Positions 1 through 6,125 of a stretch of DNA of 10,157 bases are shown one piece after another (position 1 is the first letter of the stretch; every line of letters begins with the position of its first letter). The stretch is from CAZADH01 sp964483805 (GTDB lineage: Bacteria; Muiribacteriota; Ozemobacteria; Ozemobacterales; Ozemobacteraceae). The notes beneath the pieces are model-generated. The model did not search any database, had not been told where the DNA came from, and saw only the letters and a program-made list of their open reading frames with translations. A program made the translations under genes and the position numbers. The DNA lies in the NCBI GenBank assembly GCA_964483805.1, contig CAZADH010000229.1:1-10157 (forward strand), read 5' to 3'.

Positions 1-1
1 G

Positions 2-1198
2 CCCAGCCTCGCTGCGTTCTGCGCCCTGCGCGACGAGATCGCCACCCAGGCCGGATTCGAAGCGGAGTCGCACATCCTGAACCCGATCATCGATGGCGCC
101 GCGATCGTCTACGTGGTCGACGCTTCGTTGCCGCTCGGCAGCATGGACGAGGCCGAAATCAGAATACTGTGTATGGCACCCCAACCACGCATGGCGTTGA
201 TCAATAAAACGGGGGACGGGGCGCACCTGCAGAAGTGGCAAGACAAGCTGACCGAGCACTTCAGCATCGTTCGTTTTTTCGACGCGCACACGGCCGGGTT
301 CGCCCAACGGATCACGCTCCTGAAGACGCTGGCCGCCATGAACCAGGACTGGCTGCCGATCATGGACCAGGCGGTCCGTGAGATCGAGCGCGATTGGCAA
401 CAGCGCCAGGACGACTGCGCCGAGACGATCACCGATCTATTGCTGCGTTGCCTGCGGCACGTCAAGAGCGTGCCCGTTCGCGAGGGCGACAACGAGAAGA
501 AGCTGCGCGCCAGGATGAAGCGCGAGTTCGAGAACGAGATCAGGGAGTTCGAGCGGGAGGCGCTGACCCGGATCGTGTCCCGCTTTCGTCACCACAAGGT
601 GAAGGTCGAGATCTCGGGCGAATACTTCGGCGACCTGTTCAATGAGCGGGTCTGGAGCGTGATGGGCCTGTCGCAGAAGCAACTGATCGCGGCCGGTGCC
701 GTCGCGGGTGCCGCCGTCGGCAGTGCGCTCGACCTGGTCTTTCTCGGCCATTTGTTCGGGGTGCCCACGGTCATCGGCGCGGCGGTCGGCGGCCTGGGCG
801 CTCTCGCGTCGGGCAAGCACCTCGCCGACGTGAAGATCGGCCGCCTCGGTTCGCTGGGCTCGCAGAACCTCACCGGCGGCCCGATCACCGAACTCAACTT
901 CCCCTGGATCCTGTTGGATCGCGCGCTGATCACGCTCTTTCGCGTGGTCAACCGGGCGCACGCCCGCCAGGACGAGGCGACGACCGACGTGTGTGGCCTC
1001 GATCCGGCCCTGGCCGACAAGCTCGAGCACACCCGCGCTCGCACCGAAAAATGGAGCCGGAAGGACCGCGACAAGGGCGCGGCCCTGTTCGCCCTGATCA
1101 GCAGCGGCAAAGCCGACGCCTCCCACCGCGACGAACTGCGCGCGCTGATCAGGTCGCATGTGGGAAGCGTTTGCGACGCGGTGGCGGGCGCACGGTAA
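2..1198 (+). CDS. DUF3482-type GTPase, C-terminal part (5' end outside window)
   Basis: The reading frame is open from base 2, so the gene starts upstream of the window and its P-loop is not visible. The visible part has a hydrophobic strand ending VVDAS (near base 113). It is followed by ALINKTGD (bases 194-217), which I read as a degenerate NKxD guanine-specificity motif: the D position is G, with D next to it. Beyond this lies a charged, probably helical region (residues about 95-200). A Gly/Ala-rich hydrophobic hairpin follows at bases 690-815 (AAGAVAGAAVGSALD, then FGVPTVIGAAVGGLGALASG), and the C-terminus is hydrophilic. This order, an Era/EngA-like G domain followed by a helical domain and a Gly/Ala hairpin, matches my memory of the DUF3482 family, often found next to a DUF2868 membrane protein. 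The cellular role of the family is not well defined. Family assignment is by recognition, not by search. Confidence 0.75.
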   Translation, partial: PSLAAFCALRDEIATQAGFEAESHILNPIIDGAAIVYVVDASLPLGSMDEAEIRILCMAPQPRMALINKTGDGAHLQKWQDKLTEHFSIVRFFDAHTAGFAQRITLLKTLAAMNQDWLPIMDQAVREIERDWQQRQDDCAETITDLLLRCLRHVKSVPVREGDNEKKLRARMKREFENEIREFEREALTRIVSRFRHHKVKVEISGEYFGDLFNERVWSVMGLSQKQLIAAGAVAGAAVGSALDLVFLGHLFGVPTVIGAAVGGLGALASGKHLADVKIGRLGSLGSQNLTGGPITELNFPWILLDRALITLFRVVNRAHARQDEATTDVCGLDPALADKLEHTRARTEKWSRKDRDKGAALFALISSGKADASHRDELRALIRSHVGSVCDAVAGAR

Positions 1199-1313
1199 GC
1201 GAGGGCGGGGCCAGCAAGAACCGAAAGTCGGACCTGCGGAATCTTCGAAGAGGTCAGGGGTTTCCGACCTTCCACGCCAGCGGTCCGGTGGCAGCGTTCG
1301 TCGCCATTTAGGC

Positions 1314-1319
1314 TATAAT
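1314..1319 (+). promoter_or_regulatory. Perfect -10 box TATAAT before the peptidase operon
   Basis: TATAAT at 1314-1319 equals the sigma-70 -10 consensus. It sits 31 bases before the chosen start at 1351, which would give a 5' leader of about 25 bases. The region where a -35 box should lie (about 1290-1297, GGCAGCGT) is a poor match, and no TG precedes the box at the extended -10 position. The promoter is therefore supported by its -10 box only. Confidence 0.5.
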
Positions 1320-1337
1320 GGCGCCAACCCAATCGTC

Positions 1338-1342
1338 AGGAG
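1338..1342 (+). promoter_or_regulatory. Ribosome binding site AGGAG that decides the peptidase start
   Basis: AGGAG lies 8 bases before ATG 1351. An in-frame ATG at 1318 overlaps the -10 box at 1314-1319, has no such site and would lengthen the signal peptide unnaturally, so 1351 is preferred. Confidence 0.7.
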
Positions 1343-1350
1343 TCGCCCGC

Positions 1351-3574
1351 ATGTCGCCTCATGAGTCGTTCGCTTCATCGTCATTGCTGCTGTGCCTGCT
1401 GTTCGCCTGCGTCTATCTCGGCCTCGCCGCCCCTGCGCCGGCGTCAGCCGCGGGCTTGACATACCCCGAGACCCGCAAGGGCGACCAGGTCGACACCTAC
1501 TTCGGGATCAAGGTGGCCGATCCGTATCGGTGGCTCGAAGACGACAATGCGACCGAGACGATCAAGTGGGGCGAGGCGCAGAGCGCGGTGACGGACCAGT
1601 ATCTGGGGCAGATATCGTTTCGCGCGAAAGTGAAGGAACGACTCGAAAAGATTTACAACTATCCGAAGTTCTCGGCGCCGCACAAGAAGGGCGATTGGTT
1701 CGTGTTCAGCAAGAACGACGGGCTGCAGAACCAGTCGGTAATCTACATTCAGAAAGGGCTGGACGGCGAACCGGAGGTGTTGCTCGACCCGAACACGTTG
1801 TCGGCCGACGGGACGGTGCAGGTCGCGACCTGGGATATCTCGAAAGACGGCCGGTACTGGGCCTGGATGCAGACGGAGGGCGGCTCCGATTGGTGCCGCA
1901 TTCGGGTGATGGATCTGCACTCGCGAAAGATCCTGGCCGACGAGGTGAAGTGGGTGAAGGTGTCGGGCCTCGCGTGGCGCGGCGACGGGTTCTATTACAG
2001 TTGTTACGAGGCCCCGAAGACTGAGGGGCAGCAGTTGACCGAGCGCAACGAGAACCATCGGGTGTTCTATCACCGCGTCGGCACGGCGCAGAGCGACGAC
2101 AAGCTGGTGTTCGAGGATCCGGCGCATCCGCTGCGGTTTCACACGGCGGGCACGACCGAGGACGAGCGGTTTTTGATCTTGTCGGTGTCTGACAACGGCG
2201 CGGGAACCAAGGGCAACGCGCTGCACGTCTGCGATCTGGCGGCCGGACAGGCGACGTTCACGCCGGTGATCACGACCTTCGACGACGACTTCGGGGTGGT
2301 CGACAACGTCGGCGATCGGCTGCTGGTCTACACGACGCGGCAGGCGCCGAAGGGCAAGGTGTGGTCGATCGATCCGCGCCACGCGTCGGCGAGCGAGTGG
2401 CGAGAGATCGTGGCCGAACAGCCGCATCAACTNNNNNNNNNNGCAGGCGACCACCGCGGGCGGGAAGCTCTTTCTGACGTATTCACGCGATGTTGCTGCG
2501 CAGGTGCAGGTGTGCGATCTCGACGGCAAGATCGAGAACGAGATTCCGCTGCCGGCACTGGGCACCGCCTACGGTTTCGGTGGTGAACGCAATACACCGT
2601 ATGTTTTTTACGTGTTTACGTCGTTCACGTTCCCGCCGACCATCTACCGTTACGATATTGCATCGCGCACCAGCACGGTGTTTCGGTCGTCAGCGGTGTC
2701 GTTCAAACCCGACGAGTTCCAGACCGATCGCGAGTTCCTGGTCAGCGCCGACGGGACCAAGATTCCGGTGTTCATCGTGTATCGCAAGGGTCTGCAGAGG
2801 AACGGCGCGAACCCCACGCTGCTCTACGGCTACGGCGGGTTTGCGGTCAGCCTCGACCCGCATTTCGACCCGTTCAACATTGCCTGGCTCGAGCAGGGTG
2901 GGGTGTACGTGCAGGCGAATCTGCGCGGCGGTTCTGAATACGGCGAGAAATGGCACGAGGCCGGGATGAAGCTGCAGAAAGAGAACGTGTTCGTTGATTT
3001 CATCGCTGTGGCCGAGTGGCTGATCGCCAACCGCTACACGAGTCCGCAGAAACTGGCGATCTACGGCCATTCGAACGGGGGATTGCTGGTCGGGGCCGTG
3101 ATGTGCAAACGACCGGAGTTGTTTCGCGCGGCGATTCCGGCGGTCGGCGTCATGGACATGCTGCGTTTCCAGAAGTTCACCATCGGGTTCAATTGGAAAT
3201 CGGATTACGGCTCGAGCGACAACGAAGACGAGTTCCGCTATCTCTATCGATATTCGCCGCTGCACAATCTGAGAGACGGCGTCGCGTATCCGGCGACCCT
3301 GGTCACGACCGCCGATCACGATGATCGGGTCGTGCCGGCGCACTCGTTCAAGTTCATCGCCACGCTGCAACAGAAACACCGCGGCGCCAACCCGGTGCTG
3401 ATCCGGATCGGGCGGCGGTCGGGCCACGGCGCGAGCAATACAACGAAGCACATCGAGGAGATGGCCGACATCTACTCGTTCTTGTTTCACGAGTTGGGGG
3501 TCAAGCCCGAATACGGTGCTGCAGGCGGCGAGATCGGCGGGCCGGCCTCGGGGACCGCGTCGGGGACGCGATAA
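1351..3574 (+). CDS. Secreted prolyl oligopeptidase (S9A serine peptidase), split by an assembly gap
   Basis: This is a post-proline endopeptidase that cleaves short peptides; its signal peptide implies a periplasmic or secreted location. A hydrophobic stretch (LLLCLLFACVYLGLA) leads to APASA-A, a likely signal peptidase I site. The S9A opening YPETRKGD...YRWLEDD follows, then the beta-propeller. The C-terminal alpha/beta-hydrolase carries all three catalytic residues: Ser in GHSNGG (codon 3071-3073), Asp in DHDDRVVP (first D of the DD pair, codon 3320-3322) and His in SGHGAS (codon 3425-3427). The Arg of DDR, which binds substrate in the pig enzyme, is present. Total length is about 740 residues, close to the family's roughly 700 plus a signal peptide. 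Ten Ns at 2433-2442 shift the frame: before them coding is in frame 1, after them in frame 2 (from 2444, QATTAGGKLFLTYSRD). Propeller homology runs straight across, so I read one gene and blame the arbitrary gap length. The tail (from about 3520) is low-complexity Gly/Ala/Ser/Thr. A TPM protein follows 15 bases later. Confidence 0.92.
2433..2442. other. Assembly gap of ten Ns inside the prolyl oligopeptidase gene
   Basis: Ten Ns, the usual placeholder for a scaffold join, interrupt the propeller-coding part. Frame 1 ends at EQPHQ and a CT of a Leu codon; frame 2 resumes at CAG (2444). A true gap of 9 bases, or 9 plus any multiple of 3, would restore one continuous frame. Nine bases would leave a codon ending in G just before QATTAGGKLF. 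Confidence 0.95.
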
Positions 3575-3589
3575 GGATTGTGGGCACGT

Positions 3590-4969
3590 ATGCGAATTGA
3601 AATACGGGCTGTCGGGCTGGTCGTTCTCTGCGTGGTTCTGTGGCTGGGCGGTGTCGGCGGGGTGGGGGCGCAGACGGCGGAAGCGCCGATCGGGCCGGTC
3701 ACCGCGTCGGTCAGCGATCCGCACGGCAAGCTGACGGAGGCCGAGAAGGCGTCGTTACGCGAATCCCTCGACCGTCTTGAAAAGGACCTGGGGGTGCGGT
3801 TGGCGCTGCTGGTGATCAAGAGCACCGGTGCAGAGTCGATCGAGGCGTTCACGTTGCGCGTCGGCCGAGACTGGATTGCGCAGACGTCGGCGAGCGCATC
3901 GCGCCTGTTGTTCGTGCTGGCCATTGACGATCGGACGATGCGATTGGAGGTCGGCGTGTCGCTGAAGGCGAAGTTGCCGAAAGCGACGACCGATGCGATG
4001 CTGGCGGCGCTCAAACCCCATCTGCGGGCGGGCCGGACGGCCGCGGCCCTGGCGCAGTTGGTGGGTGATGCGCGGCAGAACCTGACGCGGGCGCCGCAGA
4101 CCGGCACGCGAACCCCGTCGGAAGTGAAGAATCAAGGCACCGATGGTGTGGTTCTGCATCCGGGGGTGCACGTGAGCCTACCGCTGACGGGCGTCGAACT
4201 GTGGTTGTGCATATTCTATATTGCCATTGTATTGGCTCATCTCGGCGCCATGGGCGAGGGTGGGCTCGTGCGGTGGCTGCCGGTGGTGCTCGCGGTCGTG
4301 GTGATGCCGGTCGCGCTGGCACTGGACGCAGGGGTGCCCGAACTCGGGGTCGGCGCGGCGGGCGTCGTGGTGCTGGCGTTCGTCGTCCGGCGGCTGGTCG
4401 TGGGGTGGTGGCGGCAACTGCCGCTGCCGGCGTCTTTGCCGATGGTCGCGGTCTGGTTGGTCGTGATGCCGTTCGAGGGAGCATCGCTGGTGGGCGACTT
4501 CTCGCAGCCGTTCCGCGGCGACCTGTGGGCGTTGATGTCGATCTTCCCCGCACTGGTGATACTTTTCGGTGGCGTTGCCGTCTGGATGCTAGTCGGTGTC
4601 GGCGGGGCGATCGTGCTGATGGTGTGGAACCTCATGCGCGGAGCCGTTATGTCGCGCAGCTACATCGACGCCAACCCGCAGCTCGAAGTGAGGGACTACT
4701 TCGCGGCCTGCTGGCCGTTTGGAGCCGGCGCCGACTATCAAGGCGCGAGTTCCGGCAGTTGGTGGAGTTCGAGTGACGACGCGTCGAGTTCAGACTATTC
4801 GTCGTCGGATTCGTCGTATTCGTCATCCGACAGTTCGTCATCGGACTATTCGTCATCAAGCGACTCATCGTATTCGAGTTCCTCGGATTACTCGTCATCG
4901 TCTGACTCGTCGTCATCGTCGTCGTCGTCCGATTCGTTCGACGGATCGGGGTCGTCGGACAAATGGTAG
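3590..4969 (+). CDS. TPM-domain membrane protein with C-terminal Ser/Asp tail
   Basis: The 459-residue protein opens with a signal peptide (residues 1-27: MRIEIR, a hydrophobic core, then GVGA before Q28). Residues about 37-165 match the TPM domain (PF04536): PVTASVSDPHGKLTEAEK, an LGVRLALLVI strand, then LFVLAIDDRTMRLEVGVSL. The family includes the Arabidopsis thylakoid phosphatase TLP18.3 and bacterial YgcG-like proteins; a photosystem role is not implied here. Several hydrophobic segments follow (about 202-222, 230-250, 253-273, 280-298, and one or two within 312-349), so the TPM domain should lie outside the cytoplasmic membrane. Residues 387-459 are 47/73 serine and end GSSDKW, where relatives usually have a Gly-rich tail ending like GASGRW. 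Start: ATG 3590 is chosen. TTG 3578 is in frame but only one base from the AAGGA at 3573-3577, while 3590 lies 12 bases from it. The 15-base spacing from the peptidase suggests co-transcription. Biochemical function is unknown. Confidence 0.85.
   Translation: MRIEIRAVGLVVLCVVLWLGGVGGVGAQTAEAPIGPVTASVSDPHGKLTEAEKASLRESLDRLEKDLGVRLALLVIKSTGAESIEAFTLRVGRDWIAQTSASASRLLFVLAIDDRTMRLEVGVSLKAKLPKATTDAMLAALKPHLRAGRTAAALAQLVGDARQNLTRAPQTGTRTPSEVKNQGTDGVVLHPGVHVSLPLTGVELWLCIFYIAIVLAHLGAMGEGGLVRWLPVVLAVVVMPVALALDAGVPELGVGAAGVVVLAFVVRRLVVGWWRQLPLPASLPMVAVWLVVMPFEGASLVGDFSQPFRGDLWALMSIFPALVILFGGVAVWMLVGVGGAIVLMVWNLMRGAVMSRSYIDANPQLEVRDYFAACWPFGAGADYQGASSGSWWSSSDDASSSDYSSSDSSYSSSDSSSSDYSSSSDSSYSSSSDYSSSSDSSSSSSSSDSFDGSGSSDKW
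4748..4966 (+). repeat. Low-complexity Ser/Asp/Tyr-coding tract
   Basis: The tract encodes the last 73 residues of the TPM protein: 47 Ser, 12 Asp and 5 Tyr. It is a loosely periodic run of SSSSDY and SSSSDSSY-like units, then eight serines and the closing GSGSSDKW. Serine codons are mixed (TCG, TCA, AGT, TCC, AGC), so selection at protein level is more likely than simple triplet slippage. A short pure run near 4909-4929 (mainly TCG/TCA) may be length-variable. Confidence 0.85.
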
Positions 4970-5066
4970 CGTGGCGCCGCCAACGTTTCGGCGGGTCGGG
5001 GCCGCCTGATGCCGGCGGGCTGGGCGCCGCCGTCCGCCCTATCCCAAACCCTCCAGGCATCTGCGG

Positions 5067-5096
5067 AAGTTCCCGTTTGCCCTGGAAGGGAATTTT
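5067..5096 (+). terminator. Possible terminator hairpin after the TPM gene
   Basis: AAGTTCCC (5067-5074) can pair with GGGAATTT (5088-5095), giving 8 pairs including one G-U, with a 13-base loop. It ends in a run of four Ts (5093-5096). The T run is short and overlaps the stem, so termination is only plausible. The right arm also overlaps the first copy of the direct repeat and the candidate -35 box of the next operon. Confidence 0.3.
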
Positions 5097-5099
5097 GTC
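5082..5099 (+). repeat. Direct repeat, copy 1 (overlaps candidate -35)
   Basis: CTGGAAGGGAATTTTGTC. It matches copy 2 at 5157-5174 in 16 of 18 bases, the differences being AA versus GG in the middle. Copy starts are 75 bases apart. Its 3' end overlaps the TTGTCC proposed as the -35 box, a fitting place for a repressor site, though no binding protein is proven. Confidence 0.6.
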
Positions 5100-5123
5100 C
5101 TCTGAAATCCTGTGTGGTATCTT
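5095..5123 (+). promoter_or_regulatory. Candidate promoter for the toxin-antitoxin pair
   Basis: TTGTCC (5095-5100) and TATCTT (5118-5123) each match the sigma-70 consensus in 4 of 6 positions and are separated by exactly 17 bases. Transcription would start near 5130, about 45 bases before the antitoxin start at 5176. This is prediction by eye only. Confidence 0.4.
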
Positions 5124-5156
5124 AAAGGCATAGGAAGTCGGGCCTGAGTGATTTAT

Positions 5157-5174
5157 CTGGAAGGGGGTTTTGTC
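5157..5174 (+). repeat. Direct repeat, copy 2 (covers the antitoxin ribosome binding site)
   Basis: CTGGAAGGGGGTTTTGTC. It contains the AAGGGGG (5161-5167) that serves as the antitoxin Shine-Dalgarno sequence, 8 bases before GTG 5176. Part of the similarity to copy 1 may therefore reflect ribosome binding, but the match extends well beyond that core. Confidence 0.6.
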
Positions 5175-5175
5175 T

Positions 5176-5388
5176 GTGACTATCAGTGAACTGACCCTGG
5201 AGATTTCCAAGTTGCCAATTGCTGATCGCCTTTCCCTTCTGGAAATCATTGCCAAATCTTTGAGGGACGAAGTCCTTACTTCCCAGGACGACTTCAACGA
5301 ACTTCTCAAAAAGACGCAGGGTTCGTGGCGTGGCCCGGATGGTCTCAAATATCAGGAACAGAGTCGGTCGGAGTGGGAAAACCGATGA
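5176..5388 (+). CDS. Antitoxin of a type II toxin-antitoxin pair
   Basis: A 70-residue protein, acidic and helical at the N-terminus (ELTLEISKLPIADRLSLLEI), with the linker DDFNELLKKTQGSW and a charged C-terminus ending SRSEWENR. The LP..(D/E)RL.LLE.I pattern followed by a GSW motif resembles small antitoxins paired with PIN toxins. I cannot name the family with certainty, and no ribbon-helix-helix or AbrB fold is evident. Its C-terminal half probably neutralises the toxin, as in related pairs. Start: GTG 5176 is chosen because AAGGGGG ends 8 bases before it; TTG 5170 is in frame but only two bases from that site. The stop TGA overlaps the toxin ATG as ATGA, so translation is likely coupled. 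GC is lower than in the surrounding genes, consistent with lateral transfer. Confidence 0.8.
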   Translation: MTISELTLEISKLPIADRLSLLEIIAKSLRDEVLTSQDDFNELLKKTQGSWRGPDGLKYQEQSRSEWENR

Positions 5389-5756
5389 GGGTTTATTTGT
5401 TGGATTCGGTCATTCTCATCGATCACCTCAACGGTGTTCAGAAAGCGACTGATTTCATTCGCGAGAATCATGGCGAATGCTGTATTTCTGTCATCACTCG
5501 CGCTGAAGTACTGGCAGGTGTCGAGGAGAAAGATCTGCCGAGTGTGAAGCAACTTCTCGACCGCTTTACCCACTTTGACATATGCAGATCGACTGCCGAT
5601 TTGGCCGCGAAACTCAGGCACATTTACGGCTGGAAACTCCCTGATGCCCTGCAAGCGGCAGTGACTCAGGAGAACGACCTGAAGTTGGTTACCCGGAACA
5701 CGAAAGACTTTTCTCCGCAGTCACATTCTTTTGTGATGGTTCCGTATTCGATCTAG
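5385..5756 (+). CDS. vapC: PIN-domain ribonuclease toxin, VapC-like
   Basis: A 123-residue PIN-domain protein, normal length for VapC toxins, which are Mg2+-dependent RNases that block translation by cutting specific RNAs. The acidic active site is complete: Asp7 in LLDSVILID, Glu41 in VITRAEVLAG, Asp87 in LPDALQAA, and the C-terminal LVTRNTKDF with Asp108. Start: ATG 5385 is preceded by GGAGTGGG (5370-5377) and gives the typical opening (short basic start, then the first strand with LLDS). An upstream in-frame ATG at 5325 lies inside the antitoxin gene and would add an unrelated leader. It overlaps the antitoxin by four bases. GC at 5401-5460 is 27 of 60, against 37 of 60 in the kinase gene at 7141-7200. 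The target RNA cannot be predicted from sequence. Confidence 0.9.
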   Translation: MRVYLLDSVILIDHLNGVQKATDFIRENHGECCISVITRAEVLAGVEEKDLPSVKQLLDRFTHFDICRSTADLAAKLRHIYGWKLPDALQAAVTQENDLKLVTRNTKDFSPQSHSFVMVPYSI

Positions 5757-5769
5757 CAGGCGATTTTCT

Positions 5770-5791
5770 GAGGCGCACATCTTGGTGCCTC
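5770..5791 (+). terminator. Weak hairpin just after the toxin gene
   Basis: GAGGC (5770-5774) pairs with GCCTC (5787-5791). After a two-base bulge, AC (5777-5778) pairs with GT (5785-5786) around a six-base loop. It lies 14 bases after the toxin stop, where a terminator would be expected, but no T run follows. Confidence 0.25.
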
Positions 5792-5929
5792 CGGAGTTTC
5801 CGCAGATTGTTTGAACCGGCGCGCTTCGATCCGTTTGAGTTTGTCGAAACGACCCCGTCTTCGCTTCGCAGTCCCGAGCACACGGATTCGCGCAGGGCAA
5901 CGAAGCCAACTCAGGGTGGGTCGCTTGCG

Positions 5930-5973
5930 ACTGCGCCATCGTGGCTGCAAGCGCCCACTGCGCCATCCGTGGC
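5930..5973. repeat. Short tandem direct repeat in the gene-free region
   Basis: ACTGCGCCATCGTGGC (5930-5945) recurs as ACTGCGCCATCCGTGGC (5957-5973), identical apart from one inserted C, with starts 27 bases apart. It may be a local duplication or a paired binding site. Confidence 0.5.
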
Positions 5974-6125
5974 GGGCGGGTTCTCCCTTCCCTTTGCGTC
6001 GGTATCGCTGCGCCGTGGTCAATGGCCGAAAACTGCGCGATGTCAGTCTGTTGTTGCTTCCCGCCCGCCGATGTGTTTCCTTATCGATGAGCGTGCACTG
6101 TTGAGAGACGACCAGGAGACCCGGC

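Larger units (their letters stand above)
5757..6125. other. Gene-free region of about 370 bases between the toxin and the kinase
   Basis: No reading frame here has recognisable homology or a good start signal. Frames that cross it (for example 5807-6241 on the plus strand and 5753-6178 on the minus strand) run into the kinase gene in the wrong frame or antisense and are Arg/Ser-rich shadows. It contains a weak dyad (5770-5791), a short direct repeat (5930-5945 and 5957-5973) and the kinase ribosome binding site AGGAG at 6114-6118. I see no convincing promoter. It could be a decayed gene, a long leader or scar DNA from the toxin-antitoxin insertion. Confidence 0.6.

Noticed and set aside
1227..1268. 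Possible terminator after the GTPase gene (GTCGGA with TCCGAC, inner GACCT with AGGTC)
   Set aside because: The two stems compete for the same bases, the outer loop is 30 bases long and no T run follows, so support is too weak for a feature.
4781..4960. TCG/TCA-rich tract considered as a CRISPR or DNA-level tandem repeat
   Set aside because: Units are irregular, spacing follows codons, and synonymous serine codons vary; it is a low-complexity coding tail.
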